From Tetracentron sinense (lineage: Eukaryota > Streptophyta > Magnoliopsida > Trochodendrales > Trochodendraceae): 64,000 nt of DNA. Location of the stretch: contig CM026551.1 of NCBI GenBank assembly GCA_015143295.1, positions 12,768,830 to 12,832,829 of the forward strand. The letters run 5' to 3'. A program made the translations under genes and the position numbers. Positions 46,154-57,526 of the stretch are shown here, piece after piece. Every line of letters begins with the position of its first letter. The stretch's first letter is position 1. Below the pieces are notes generated by a model, which did no database searches, was not told the origin of the DNA, and was given only the letters and a program-made list of their open reading frames with translations.

Positions 46154-46365
46154 CATAACATCTATAAAAATAGAGGATTTACTAGAAGGGGGTGTTAACT
46201 TTTAAACCCTTTTTTAGAAGAGATGTATCCAAGGAAAATGCATCGGAGAGCCTTCGGATCAAGTTTAGTACATTCAGAATGACCTATGTGAACAAAACAA
46301 ACACAACCAAAAACTTATGATGAAAGGGGAAACAAAGAGGTGGAATAAGACAACATTTGAACATG
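46154..46365 (-). pseudogene. Copia element 3: integrase C-terminal fragment
   Basis: Minus strand: CFVHIGHSECTKLDPKALRC, IFLGYISSKKG, the end of the copia integrase module, followed leftwards by the decayed linker. It continues the remnant at 45208-45720 across the LINE insertion. Upstream domains (gag, protease, integrase core) are missing. Confidence 0.8.
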
Positions 46366-46640
46366 AGTCTTGAAATCCAAGATGCGTTGAATCATACTTC
46401 TTGCAACAACATTCTCATGTATCTCGACACGTTGAATTAGGCTTCATGCATCAACATTCTCATCCGAGGTGTTGCATCAGACTTTATGGAGCAACGTTCT
46501 CATATATCTCCAAAATTTGATTCAAACTTCATGCATTGATGTTCTCACCCGGGTTTCTGGGAGTTGTGTGACTCTCATAGGCAACCCTCTTTGTTGATCT
46601 CACCTTGTAGGGTGTCATATATGGCTTTATATATCGACCT
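46366..46640. repeat. Block of the CTTCATGCATC/ATTCTCATATATC minisatellite
   Basis: Four to five diverged units of about 60 bp: TTCATGCATC(A/G)A, (A/G)TTCTCATATATCTC, GTTGCATCAGACTT. The same repeat makes up 58040-59770, 12 kb away, including the CGGGTTTCTGGGAGTTGTGTGA...GTCATAT sequence (compare 58795-58860). Confidence 0.8.
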
Positions 46641-46642
46641 TC

Positions 46643-48560
46643 TGTAAACACCCCATTTTTACACCCTTAAAATTTCATCTTTAATTATTTTTTATTTAAT
46701 TTTGTTTAATTATGCGAGCTTGGTGAGTCTTGAGAGAGAGAGAGAAAGGGTCTAGAGAGAGAGAAGGAGAGCATGTCCTAACCCTAGGCTTAGTTCGTTT
46801 TATAAAACCCCAAGCCCATCTCTTAATCCATTTCACTAAACTCATTTCATAAAATCAATAACCAAAAACCCTGTCAAAAACCCCATTCATTAAGCCCAAA
46901 CCATTCTCTTCAAAACCTAAAATTTTCCTAAAACTCAAAGTCCAAGGCCCATGTTTTCGAACTTGTCTAAGGGCTAAAACCAAAGTCCAAGCCCATGCAA
47001 ACCCTTGTCTCAATCCCTAAAGGCCCAAGCCCATTCCTGTTGCCTATATAAAGCAAAGGAAAAGGTTCAAAAACCCAAACCTCATTTGCGTGAGAGCAAC
47101 AATTTCGGTGAGCTACGAAACCTCCGGCAGCTTCACCATTCCAGCAACTCACCCCTCCATTTTCACCGGCGTCATCACCATCTCTCGATCCATAAAGTAG
47201 CCACCTCGTTCTCACCGCCGGCGGCAGCTCCATCTCCATCAACCATTAGCGCTGGCCAGTAGCTCATCACCAACAGCGAGCCGCCACTTTCGATCTCCAT
47301 CGCCTCTGCGCAGCTCATCCTCCTAATCTCAGGTGATTTTAATTGAAGTCCCCTTTTCTAGATCTAAATCTAGATCTGAATCTAGATTTATATCTAGTTT
47401 CTCTAAAACCTCCGTTTCTTTCCTTGTTATTTTTATGTTTTTTGTGTTTATTTTCTTCTTGATTCACTCCAGACCCAGGGAAGAGGGCAGACCTATGCCT
47501 GATCTTCTTCTCAGTCCATCGACAGCGTAGTTGAGACCACCATGGCGCTAGCTCCAGCACACCAGCTCGCCATCTCCTTGTCTCCCTTGGATCCGGCCGG
47601 CAATAAGCCATCGCCATTCCCTGAGATCTGCCGGTCAGCATCTTTTCCTTCACTCTTCTCAGTCTCTTTCTCTTGATCTAATTCATCTAGATCTAGAATT
47701 CTAGATCTAGATTTCATTTGATTCAATTTCTAGATATCTAATTCCAAATCAGTTTGTGTAATTTATTTTTTTATTATTTGTTCTTTTCATGGTTCATTTT
47801 TGCATAGATCCAAATTCGGATAGACCTGTATCCATCTTCACCAGCTCCATCATCAGTCCGGTCTCCGGTAGTGTTCTCAGGCAATCCCTCTATCTCCATT
47901 CCAATCATCCTCGCCACTTTCGTTCAACAGTTTTCTTGCTACTCAGGTTTTCTCCCTTAATCCTCTATCTCTTACTCTTAATCCATTTCCTTGATCTAGA
48001 TTTCTAGATCTAGATCTCTAGATCTAGAATTCTAGACCCTATATCCCCTTCTTGATTCTATTGCTATTGTTTCTTGATTTTTTCTTTTCTTTTCGTAATT
48101 TAATTTAATTTTATTGTTATTTCCTGTGTTTCTTATTATTATTCATTGTATGGCATCAGATTTGCTTCTTAAATTTGATCAAGACCTCTAGCAGTAGTTT
48201 ATCTCTCCTGTCCTCAGATTCACTCTGGAAATCCGGCCAATATCCTCCATTGTCATACCAGTGGCTATATCTGAGCTTCCTTTTTTTATTTTTTTATTTT
48301 AGTTCTTAAACCCATTGTTCTGTGGGTTGAGTGATTGGGAGAATTTCTTTTCTTTTATCGGATCATCGAAGCAGCGGCATTGTCTTCTTCCATCAACCAT
48401 CGTAGGTATGCTTCTCCCCCTGTATTATTTTATTATTATTCTTGCTATTGTTGTGTAACTTTCGGATGGCCAAAAATCTGACATCAAGCATGGATCTGCT
48501 TGCTATGGCCTGATTTTGTGCAAAACTTGAAGTTTAGGATTCTGGTTTTGTTCAAAACCA
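46643..48560 (+). other. LTR- or leader-like region (boundaries approximate)
   Basis: Begins TGTAAACACCCCATTTTTAC, as many plant LTRs do. GAGAGA repeats follow, then a possible TATA box CTATATAAAG at about 47044, then a relatively GC-rich stretch (47100-47330). After it come two or three diverged units with CTC(A)GGT, C/T-rich sequence and dense TCTAGATC clusters (47358-47400, 47690-47740, 47994-48035). No retroelement coding lies next to it and no matching second copy is seen. It could be a large solo LTR or the promoter and leader of a lost gene. Confidence 0.35.
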
Positions 48561-49456
48561 GGACATAACAAGTCTTGAGCTCCTTCCCCTTTGTTTGTTT
48601 TGAATGACTCTAAAAAGGGGGGAGTTAAAGATCTTGTTTGAATCCTATGGGCTTTTTTTTGAGGTCGAAATTAGCGAGCTAAAGGCCTATTTGTTGAGGC
48701 TGGTTTCTCTCACGGGCCCCTTAGAATCACTTTAAATCTTTTGGGTCTACCAGATTTGTATTGTAATGTTGTTTTTCAATTGAGCTTCATTGACAGGAAT
48801 AAAATGCAATTTCATTTTATAACTACATGTGATAATATTGTGTATAGTCTTACAGTCAAATTTACTACCTATCAATGGACTCTATCCCATGCATGTGCTC
48901 CACATGAGCTTCAAGATTTTAGGGATTTATAGAAATATGAGTGTAGATTTACTTCTCTAGAAAATTGACCAATTCGCAAAACATGGGACAATCTTTCACT
49001 ACCCATGAATCTATCAACTTATTATAAAAGAGGCTTAAATGCTCTTGTTTTATAATTTCATCTGATATCTTTTCAAAAATTCCTCTAAAGTATCATGTCC
49101 CACCGACTCCTTTACTCTTCATCTTGCTTCCTACTGCTCCTGTTGGATCCGAAAGACTCCCAATTTTAACTTCCTCTCATTTTATTGAGTTCCACCATCA
49201 TTAGTGTTACGTTGTTTCTTTGCACAAATTGTAAAAGAAGCTTCCCCTTTTGATATTTTGCACTTCAAAAATTGGTGATTGTAAATTAACCTTCCCTTTT
49301 TGATATTCTGCACTTCTGAAATTGGTGAGTTAGGATTAGGGTTTGTTGTTTCTTTGCAGAATTCTTCTTCTCATGAAAATGTTATTTATTTATGACTTTC
49401 TCATGAAAATTCGTGATTAGGTCATTGGAAGAAGATTTACAGCTTCTCTGGTAGAA
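48561..49456. other. Non-coding stretch
   Basis: No gene. A 55-60 bp unit, CTTCCC(C/T)TTTTTGATATT(T/C)TGCACTTC, is tandemly duplicated at 49240-49330; GTTGTTTCTTTGCA occurs at 49211 and 49347. Confidence 0.5.
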
Positions 49457-49555
49457 ATGAGCATGTCTAGATTTATAAATTGTGTCATCGTTAGGGACAG
49501 TGCCGTTGGTAAAACATGTATGTTGATTTCCTACACCAGCAACACATTCCCTACG
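49457..49555 (+). pseudogene. ROP (plant RHO/RAC) small GTPase exon 1
   Basis: ATG at 49457 starts [20 protein letters not shown], then [13 protein letters not shown], and stops at a GTGAGT donor. This equals exon 1 of plant ROP GTPases, membrane-associated switches for polar growth, with the exon end at the usual place (after FPT). The P-loop is damaged: the first and third residues of GDGAVGKT are R and S, so nucleotide binding should fail. Exon 2 (normally starting DYVPTVFDNFSANV) is not found downstream. A captured or relic exon, not a gene. Confidence 0.9.
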
Positions 49556-49697
49556 GTGAGTTCCAATTTCTGATTTTTTAGGCCATTATTTTGTTTGATC
49601 TGGGAGGGATTTCCTCTTTTCTATCTGTGTGACTTGGTAGATCATTCTGGAAAAAAATATTTTCTTTTTTATGGTTTCATATTTTGACCTAACTCAG

Positions 49698-49751
49698 GTT
49701 GCGGAATAAGAGATAATCTTTCTCGTGTTCTCTATCAAGCCCTAAGAGAAG
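49698..49751 (+). other. Exon-like 54-bp stretch of unknown origin
   Basis: Bounded by CAG before and GTAATA after. One frame is open: CGIRDNLSRVLYQALRE. I do not recognise it. It sits between the ROP exon and the receptor-kinase exon and may be a third captured exon. Confidence 0.25.
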
Positions 49752-49990
49752 GTAATATAACTTCTCTTCTCCTTCTATGTTCTGGTTTCTCTTTTTTTTT
49801 TTTTTTTTATTTTGTCTGCTCGGGTTTTGCATTTGGGGGTTATGGGGTTTCTGTAGCAATTTTTAGCCTTTTGATTTTATTTATTTATTTATATTTTTTG
49901 TGGGGTGAATTTGTGCGAGGGCAAAATTTTTTGGTTTTAAAAATATGGTTGGTTCTAGGGATGCTGGCATAAAGTTATTTATTGTTCCAT

Positions 49991-50440
49991 GTTTTTTTTT
50001 TTGATCAATATCTCATTTTATTAAAGAAAAACTACCCGCAAGAAAGCTACAAAAGCCGCCGAATTTACAAAAAATAAAATCAACGCAAACTACACAAATA
50101 GAGGGTGTCCTACAAAGGATCGAAAGGAAACTAGATAATGCCTTGAATGTCCTCCCTTGAGAAATGCACACCTACCCACTCCAAAACTGACATCCTTGTA
50201 CGGTTACAAATTTGGGGCCCTGAACATGAAACATCTTCAAATGTTCGTCTATTTCTCTCTTTCCATAAAGACCAAGAGATAGCCCCAGGGAGAACTCCCC
50301 AAATCATCTCACGAACTACCTCCCCACTATCCCACCACCAACCCTTTAGAAGAAGGCGAAAAGATGAAGGGAACACCCATGCGATCCCCAAACGAGATAA
50401 AAAGAAACTCCACACCTCCTCCGCAACTGGGCAATGCTCG
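49991..50440 (-). mobile_element. LINE 3' end (5'-truncated)
   Basis: Minus-strand sequence from about 50440: EHCPVAEEVWSFFLSRLGIA, WVFPSSF, WGVLPGAISWSLWKERNRRT, FEDVSCSGPQICNRTRMSVL, EWVGVHFSREDIQGII, stop near 50131. It covers the last zinc-binding His-Cys and the C-terminal tail of a plant LINE reverse transcriptase. A short 3' UTR ends in TTTAATAAAATGAGATATTG, then poly(A) (T run 49992-50002 on the plus strand). The frame is open over 94 codons. No clear target duplication. It separates the ROP exon from the receptor-kinase exon. Confidence 0.88.
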
Positions 50441-50598
50441 TATCATTTTTTTTCTTAGGCAATAAGACATATTTTGATAGTTTTTTTTTTTTTGATGGAC
50501 TCTAGCTCTCTAATATGTGCATACAGTTTATCCTTTTATGTTAACGTACTTATTTTGAGTTTATATGTAAACATTTTGTCTTACTTTAAATTTTGTAG

Positions 50599-50854
50599 CA
50601 ACTGTTCCAGATAGATTGGTACCTAAAGTTTCATCAGATGCACAGTTCCTGCTGATGCTGTGTCACCTATACCTTCCCAACTCCATCCATCCTCTCCTAC
50701 ACATGACATTACTGCGAGCAATGGGAAACATCCAAATCTGATTCTTATTGTTGGTATTGATGCTGGCATCCTTATCATCATCATATATGTGTTAATGATT
50801 TATTCATGCACCATCTGGTCAAGGAAAGAAGAATGCATCACTCAAAGAAAGTGG
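50599..50854 (+). pseudogene. Receptor-like kinase transmembrane exon fragment
   Basis: After TTTTGTAG the open frame reads PSQLHPSSPTHDITASNGKH, PNLILIVGIDAGILIIIIYV, LMIYSCTIWSRKEECITQRK. A Ser/Pro-rich juxtamembrane part, a single hydrophobic span (LILIVGIDAGILIIIIYVLMIYSC) and a basic stop-transfer end are seen. This pattern and the wording resemble the membrane exon of plant proline-rich/extracellular receptor-like kinases of the Arabidopsis At4g02010 type, from memory of that family. No extracellular or kinase domain lies nearby. The start of the exon is in another frame, so it is already damaged. Confidence 0.65.
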
Positions 50855-51455
50855 TATGTATTTCAGATGCAATTTCAGGCATATTTTATGATGTCAAAGT
50901 ATTAGTATGCTTTCTTTATGTTAGAACTAGATACTTAAAAAGTTTTGATCAGTACTTCCATTCATGTCATTTTTGGACGCTTTTTTGTTCCTTTTAGAGT
51001 CTTCGACCTTTTTGTGATAAACAGTTTATCAAATTATAATGTCTTCAAGAGTCCCTATACAAAACAACAAATAGAGTCAGAATGACCACCAACCTTTGCT
51101 GAGGAAAATGATGACAACTTCTGCAGATTTCAGTGGTGAAAGATAGATCACCATGAAAACCAATTCTATTCAATATTGATGTCTTTTTTTTAATGAATCA
51201 TAGAACCTTAGTTAATCAAAGCTTCGTTCATTGCATCAAATCTTTGAAAAAGATTGTGAGAAGACAGCATAGAATTTTAAGACCTCCTTTTACTATCCAT
51301 TTCGTTTTCAGAATCTCCTCATTATTTATTTTTCTTCCATCAATTTCTTTGAAGCGACAGTCGCTTGTTGCTATGTGCTTTTATGTCTCGGCCTGTTAGT
51401 TTTGTGTGCATTGTCCTTTAGTTTATGTCTTTGTAAACTGTTCCATCTTCGTGTG
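50855..51455. other. Non-coding stretch
   Basis: No supported gene. It ends with a T-rich stretch, an AT microsatellite (51456-51478) and TCGATCAAAAAAAAAA at 51490-51503, which resembles a LINE or SINE tail but has no recognisable body. Confidence 0.5.
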
Positions 51456-51478
51456 TATATATATATATATATATATAT
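51456..51478. repeat. (AT)n microsatellite
   Basis: Uninterrupted TA dinucleotides. Confidence 0.95.
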
Positions 51479-51521
51479 TTCTGCTTTATCGATCAAAAAA
51501 AAAATCTCTATCAAACCCAAA

Positions 51522-51696
51522 TTTGATTTTCAAGTGATACTATATGACAAGTAATGTAGGAAACTGAAATCCATCATCATCAGTGCCTTATCCCAAGTTC
51601 CCAACTGTTTGGGGTTGGCAAGGTGAATCCTGTTCCATTTTATTTAGGCAACAGAACTCCTTATGTGTTTGATTTTCAAGTGATGGTATATGGCAA
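51522..51696. mobile_element. SINE-like insertion flanked by 29-bp direct repeats
   Basis: TTTGATTTTCAAGTGAT(AC/GG)TATATG(A/G)CAA occurs at 51522-51550 and 51668-51696 with three differences. Between them are about 117 bp with TGCCTTATCCCAAGTTCCCA and TTTGGGGTTGGCAAGGTGAATC, a phrase resembling the 3' part of plant Au-type SINEs. The long direct repeats would be the target duplication. A SINE promoter was not identified. Confidence 0.5.
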
Positions 51697-53564
51697 TTGG
51701 CTTAAGTAGGAACCTAATCTAATCAAATCCTAATCAAATCAAACTAATAAATCGTAATCTTTTTCAAATTCAAATCTACCTAGATATGAGATGAGATACA
51801 ATGTATCTCATCTCACCTTATTACACCCTTTGTATTCTCTAAACTATCTCTAGTACCCTCCCGCAATTGCATGGTCCATTGAAGAAGGATCGTGCAATTG
51901 TTACAAAAAAAAAGTAGCCCACGATCATTGGAGATTTGTTGAAAAGTCACCGGAACATCTAATTGTGTATATTGGTGGTCATCGTCAGTCTGTGAAATCC
52001 ATCACTGTCGCATCCTGCTCATCTTAGAGTCTGTCGGAACCGGTGGTCCACTAGAGCAAACATTCATGATCTCTCCCAATAACACATAAAGAGAAGCCTG
52101 TCGTTTGAGAGAAAAAAAAAAAAGAGAACTCAAAGGTATCAATGACAGATAGATTTAAATAAGAGTTTGGTGATTGAAACAAAGAGCTCATCGATATGTA
52201 TGAAAAGAGGCTCGGTGATGCTGCTTATATCAATTTTAATCTTGCACAAACCATTAACTGTGGAGATGGTATACTCTTTCATTAATAACTAAACTATTAT
52301 GTGTCTATGGAGCATCGACAATTCATCTTCTTCACGCGTTACAATGACCCAACCATGGCAAAGAAGTGCAAGGTACTTCCTCCTCTCTCTGTCTCTTTGC
52401 CTCTCTTTCTCTCTTTTTTATTTCGTCACTTCCTTTCTCACACCATCCTTCTCTCCTTCAGGCTCTCTCCCTATTGCTCTGTTCCCCTCTCTTTTCTCTC
52501 ATGTCTTTTAGAGATTTTTTTGATAAATCAAAACAGTACCCCTTTCCAAATTCAAATAGAAATTGGAAAGATTTTTACATGGACTAAAGAACAAGATTGA
52601 AGTCCTATGGTCTGAAATTTCTGCTATTAGAGCAAGCATTTGTGTAAATGAACTTGGAATTCTTCAAATCGAGGTTATTAATTTGTACCTTCTTATGTTT
52701 TGCTTTAAAGTAAAATGTGCATTAAATTGAACAGACTCTGAGGCTTAATTTTTCAATGGTCTCTGGCAAGCTAGATCTAATTTCACAGGAGGTCGAGCAC
52801 CTCTGAACATGACTTATGCTTATAATTTCAAATATTCAGCCATTTTTCACACTAACTGTAAAAAAAAATACATGTTTATGTCTCCGTTTTGGTACTTCAA
52901 TTTCATCTAATGGAGCAGGCTATTCATGATTAATTTGAAACCCCACCTTGTAATGATTAAGGTCATCTGATTTGGCTGATTTTGGGGCTGGAGATCTCCT
53001 ATGTGGTGCCACCTCAATGTATAATTTTTCAGACCAATTGAGAAAAAATCCACTTGATTATTATGTTTGAATGTGTTTTTTTCAATTGTCATCTTACAAG
53101 TTATTTACAGATCACTAACCTTCATGGCTTAGTTTTCTGAACTCATTTACATCATCCTAATATTGGTTCATCGGATGTTTTTACCTTCTGATTGGATTTT
53201 TTAATCTTCACCAATGTCAGGTATCCACATGCTTCATGTTCTGTATGTATAGTTTTAGGCTCTACATTAATTTTTTTATTGGCATCATATTCCTTGTGAC
53301 AATTTAGTTATGGATTTCCCACCTATCGATGATAATGGCATTAGTCATTGCATCGAATATCAAAGGATGTCATTTTGGGGTCAAGGAATAAATAGTGGCA
53401 ACAACATTCCTATGAGAAATCGACATCACATTCGAGAGCTACCCTTGATTGTTTCTACCATTCAAGTCGTCGGTCATGCTCATATTGTCTAGGGGAATCC
53501 TAAGCATAGTCTCACTTTCCTACTCTAAAAGACCATTCACTTCATCAAGCATTTTAGAAGCTTA
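51697..53564. other. Non-coding stretch with decayed fragments
   Basis: No gene identified. 51730-52100 has retroelement-like traits (CCTCCCGC on the plus strand would be a minus-strand polypurine tract) but no readable protein. A frame at 53310-53492 (MDFPPIDDNGISHCIEYQRM...) and one at 52299-52600 have no family I recognise. Confidence 0.4.
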
Positions 53565-53886
53565 GGGGCCGTTTGACATCAATTCTATTGATTCTCTCAT
53601 TCTAAAAAATAATTAATTCTTATGAGTTTTGATTTATGAAGAAAAGAAATAACAGAATTACATTTGGATGAAGAAAAAAAGAAAGAAATAAATAAAATTA
53701 TTGTAGGCATTCAATATGGTTATATTCATCAATGATCAACCCATTTATAAGTGTCATAAAATACAAAATTTTTTATGTCCTCTATATCTCGTCCATTTTC
53801 ATGCTTATCTCGTTCGTTTTCTCAAAATTAATTCTAAGAAGCGGCTTTTTTTTGTTGTTCTGCTAGAATAGTTGCCAAACACGTTT
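53565..53886. mobile_element. MITE-like element with degenerate GGGGCCGTTTG end
   Basis: The left end GGGGCCGTTTGACA and right end TTGCCAAACACGTTT are an imperfect version of the common plant pair GGGGCCGTTTGG/CCAAACGGCCCC. The interior is AT-rich and non-coding. No target duplication confirmed. Confidence 0.4.
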
Positions 53887-54677
53887 ACAATGTTTCTAAG
53901 ATCGGGATATTGCTGATTTACCGATCAAAAAAAAAATTATCGGGATAAGGAAAATTGTTCTTGAGGAATGATGCTAAGTGCCCCTTAGATTACGCAGGAT
54001 GCTCTTTGATATTCTGTTATTTTGGTTGGCTTTAGGTAATTTTATCAATTACTGAATTTTTTGGAAATTTGTATTTTATTTTATCTATTAAATATGTTCC
54101 ACAGTTATAGTAATTGACATTTTAAAAACTTGAATCGTTACAAGCTTCATTGTTCCATAGCCATTCAACGTATGGTTCCTAAATCTTATTTTCGTCCACA
54201 TGTGATGTAAACCTGAACATGTTATTATATTTTTCTTCTTCATTCCACACATTAGCTGTGTTCCTTCACCACTCATTGTTTCACTAATGCTCATATGTGT
54301 CAATGCTTTAATTATGTTATGTAGCTTATAATCACACCACATGTCCCGGCTTTGATCTCTAAGTCTACAGAGAAATACTACCCTTTACGTTACTTAGTTT
54401 TCTTAAACCATCTCATTCTTTTCTTTTGCAATGAGAACAAGCATGGATTATAATGTTCCCTTCTTTCTAGAGTTTTTCTTCCATGAAATATATTATCTAC
54501 TTCTCATATTTTCTCTACACCTTCTTCCACAATTTCTGTTCTTTCATATTTCTTCAATAGTTTCTCCCATATTAAAACATCATAAATTGTAATATAATTT
54601 ACTAAATATTGTATATAACTTCACATAACATTGCACGTGCTTCCTCAACTATTTAGTCAAAATGTTTGGAGTTATGC
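53887..54677. other. Non-coding stretch
   Basis: Nothing supported. Confidence 0.5.
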
Positions 54678-54930
54678 CATGACCTGCTTGAAGTTGGTTT
54701 GTTACCTTATAACTGAATTCTTACAACTTTCAACATTGCATCCATGTTTTTTGTTATAGGATATTTCCCTACTTCTTAGTTCTTATAATGAAAGCAACAT
54801 TGCATTTATGTTCTTGTCTTTAATTGGTTTTTCTATATTTCTTGCATGTTACCATAACTCATGAAGTGGTGTCAAAAACTAATTTTCTGTATGTTGGCTT
54901 CATGAAGATACTTCAGGTTCTCTCTTCTCT
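54678..54930 (+). repeat. Duplicated exon-like segment, copy 1
   Basis: Shares with 57661-57985 the blocks GCTTGAAGTTGGTTT, CAACATTGCATC(C/A)ATGTTTTTT and a final exon-like stretch GTTACCATAACTCATGAAGT...ATACTTCAG followed by GT. That stretch (23 codons, VTITHEVVSKTNFLYVGFMK then ILQ) is open and ends in a splice donor in both copies. The acceptor here is TGCATG; in copy 2 it is TTGTAG. Protein not recognised. Confidence 0.7.
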
Positions 54931-55271
54931 CACTCAACCCTATTATGAAAGTGTTGTTAATTGACTGTATCGTTTTTCCTTGAAAGATTGATTCAACTTT
55001 ACTTCACTTTTCTTGTTTGATTTTTATGAAATCATGCCAATTTGTATGCTTGAAACTTGTGTTTTGTTAGCACAGTTGCTATTCGTTGGCTCGACTCCCA
55101 ATTGGAAAAATGCTCTTTTTGACCAACACATGTTTTATGCTTCTTTAGACAATCAGTGAAGTATTTCCAAAATTATTTGTGTATCGCGTACTAAAATATC
55201 CAATGTATTGGTTGCCTTACTGTACTGCAATATTAGAGGGACATATCTTTTCTAGAAGTTCTGGGACACAA

Positions 55272-55590
55272 TGATAGGTAGTGTGGAGCCTGTCCGGACT
55301 GAACATCCTACCTCTATTCTCGCGATTGGGGTTAGGGGTACTTTGGTACTTTCACATTTTGTTATGTAGCCTTAATATTATTAAGCATAGGGATGTGCGG
55401 ATATTGTTGTTTAGTTCGCAACTCTGTAATTTTCTCTTACTCCAGATCATAGTGAAATCTCAGTGACTCCGTGGACGTACCTCAACTTGAGGGAATTCCG
55501 TAAATCTGGTTTTCTTGTGTGTGTTCCTGTTATCTATTTGTGTCTATTTTTCGTATCTCACACATCCTGTTTAGGGTTCATTCCCTAACA
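55272..55590. mobile_element. Solo LTR (319 bp) with perfect 5-bp target duplication
   Basis: Starts TGATAGGTAGTGTGG and ends CATTCCCTAACA (TG...CA). Flanked by CACAA at 55267-55271 and CACAA at 55591-55595. The end part (GTGGACGTACCTCAAC, GTAAATCTGGTTTTCTTGTG, CACACATCCTG) is typical of plant copia LTR 3' halves. No internal retroelement DNA adjoins it, so it arose by LTR-LTR recombination. Confidence 0.88.
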
Positions 55591-57526
55591 CACAATTATG
55601 AAAAGCTTCCTAATGAGTAATTTATCCTACTTTGTTATTCCCGTACAGAATAATATTTGGTAGAAATGGAATGTGGTGTCATATTGTAGGTGTAAAGTAC
55701 ATATATTAATTGAGCATCTTCATTTAGCCCCCATGGTTTCTTGTGTGATTTCTGCTTTACTCTTGGCATAATTTCTTTCTTTCAGGTCACCCGGATTGTA
55801 ATATTTAAAAATTTGGGCAGGTTTTATAATGTCATTTTTCTAAATTGATGTTCTTACGTTCGTACTTCTACATGTGATAAATTTAGTGTATAATCTTGTT
55901 GTCAATTTTACTACCTATCTATGGACTCTATCCAATGGATGTGCTCCACATGGGTAATTGATGTTTATATGATAAATTAACATATGGAATTTTATGGGAT
56001 TTTATTATTATGTATGGAGTGGTTTATTCGACTATCTATTTTTGGACAACAGGCAGGATCTTTGTTTTTGTGCTAAAACTGGAAAATGAGATTTTGATTT
56101 AATTGGAATTTGATTTTCTAAGTATTTTTATTGAATCCAAATAGGGGGTACTTCCTTATTTAATTAAAAATATAAAGTAAATGAACATTTACTTTGATAT
56201 TTTTAATGAAATTACGTATGTTGTTCCTGGTGCTGTAGAGAAAAGTATGTTGTTGTTGTGTGCTATAGGAGAAAAACAAGGCATTAGCCAATCCGGTCTA
56301 TCGGGCTGTTGAAAAAATCGCGAAAACACACAAAACAGTAGGCAAAATACACAAACCGATCAAGTGGAATTTCAAGTTGCTCGACCGATTTTTGCAAGAA
56401 GCATGAGTTTTTAAGTATGATAAGTATTGGATCTAATTTATGCTTTTGTATGAATTGGGTGTAAATAAATAGGTATGATAATTGATGATTTATGGGATGA
56501 TTACATACTTTATAAATTATGATATAATAAGTAAAGCATGATTATGTTGATTTCACAGGATGAATAATAAGTATATAAGTATAACGATTTCCCAAGATGG
56601 ATGATAAGTATGTAAGAACGTAAGGTGGGTTGAATTTCAGACAGGCTATGTTCTTAGAGGATGATTTTTTGGCCTACATTCTTTACCATGGTGGTATGGG
56701 ACGCTATGGTAGGGTTTCGATGGTGTAAGATAGGAATCTAAGGAATAACCTAGATGAAAATTGATCATGGCACTTTACTCAAAAGTTCAAAAGTATGACA
56801 AACTCACAAGACTCAAGGGTATTGTACCAGGCTGATAAGAAATCATAAGTTCTCACAAGTATGTATAACTATGATTGCATGATTGAGTTTCACAAGCTAT
56901 GAATACCAACACAAGTTCGTTTCAAGGGTACATCGTATCTGACTGATAAGTTGTTTTTCACTCAAGAGTCATCGTACCTGGCTGTTAAGTTGTTTCAAGG
57001 ATGCTAGTGCCCAACTGAATAAGTGAAGTGTTTTCAAGGGTAGTCAAGAAAAATTTTAAGTGTGTTGACGGGTGCAATTTGTTGGAATCCAATATATATG
57101 TAATCTCATAACCGATATAAAGGTTTGAGTTATGTTAAGTTATCTCATAATTGTATGTTATTTCTCACAAGATCAAACGTCACAAACATGATATGTTAAG
57201 TACTTAAGTAAGATAAGATGCTCATAAGTAAGTAAGATGCATATGCTCATAGGTTTCCGCACTCTGATTATGTATGTTGCATGTATGTTATGATAAGTAT
57301 GCATGTTATGTCAAGATATGCCATGTTAAGAGAAGTATGATAAGTATTTATGTGGTATGTTATGTCGAGGATACTGAAGGTGATTTTGCAGAGGTGGAGA
57401 ATAATTTGAATAATTATCCATATTATTGGGTTTGGTTTAGACTTTTAAATTTTAAAAGGGTTGTAATAAGATTTTGAGATAGAGGTTTATGGTGGATGGT
57501 TTAAATTGATTCTAGATATAATGAGA
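55591..57526. other. Non-coding stretch, AT-rich, with ATAAGTATG-like repeats
   Basis: No gene. 56450-57370 is rich in ATGATAAGTA, CATAAGT and TCACAAG phrases and may be a strongly diverged plus-strand relative of the 62.7-62.9 kb CTTATGAG repeats, so possibly another GTCG-family member. The decisive CTCAGCCGTACATTT block is not seen here, so I leave it unassigned. Near 56935-57000 a phrase CGTA(T/C)CTG(A/G)CTG(A/T)TAAGTTG repeats two to three times. Confidence 0.4.

Noticed and set aside
47005-47530. Protein-coding gene in the GC-richer region near 47.1 kb
   Set aside because: Short frames on both strands, none with a known domain; base composition and neighbours fit an LTR or leader better.
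49457-49555. A working ROP GTPase gene
   Set aside because: Only exon 1 remains and the P-loop has R and S in place of two glycines; exon 2 is not found.
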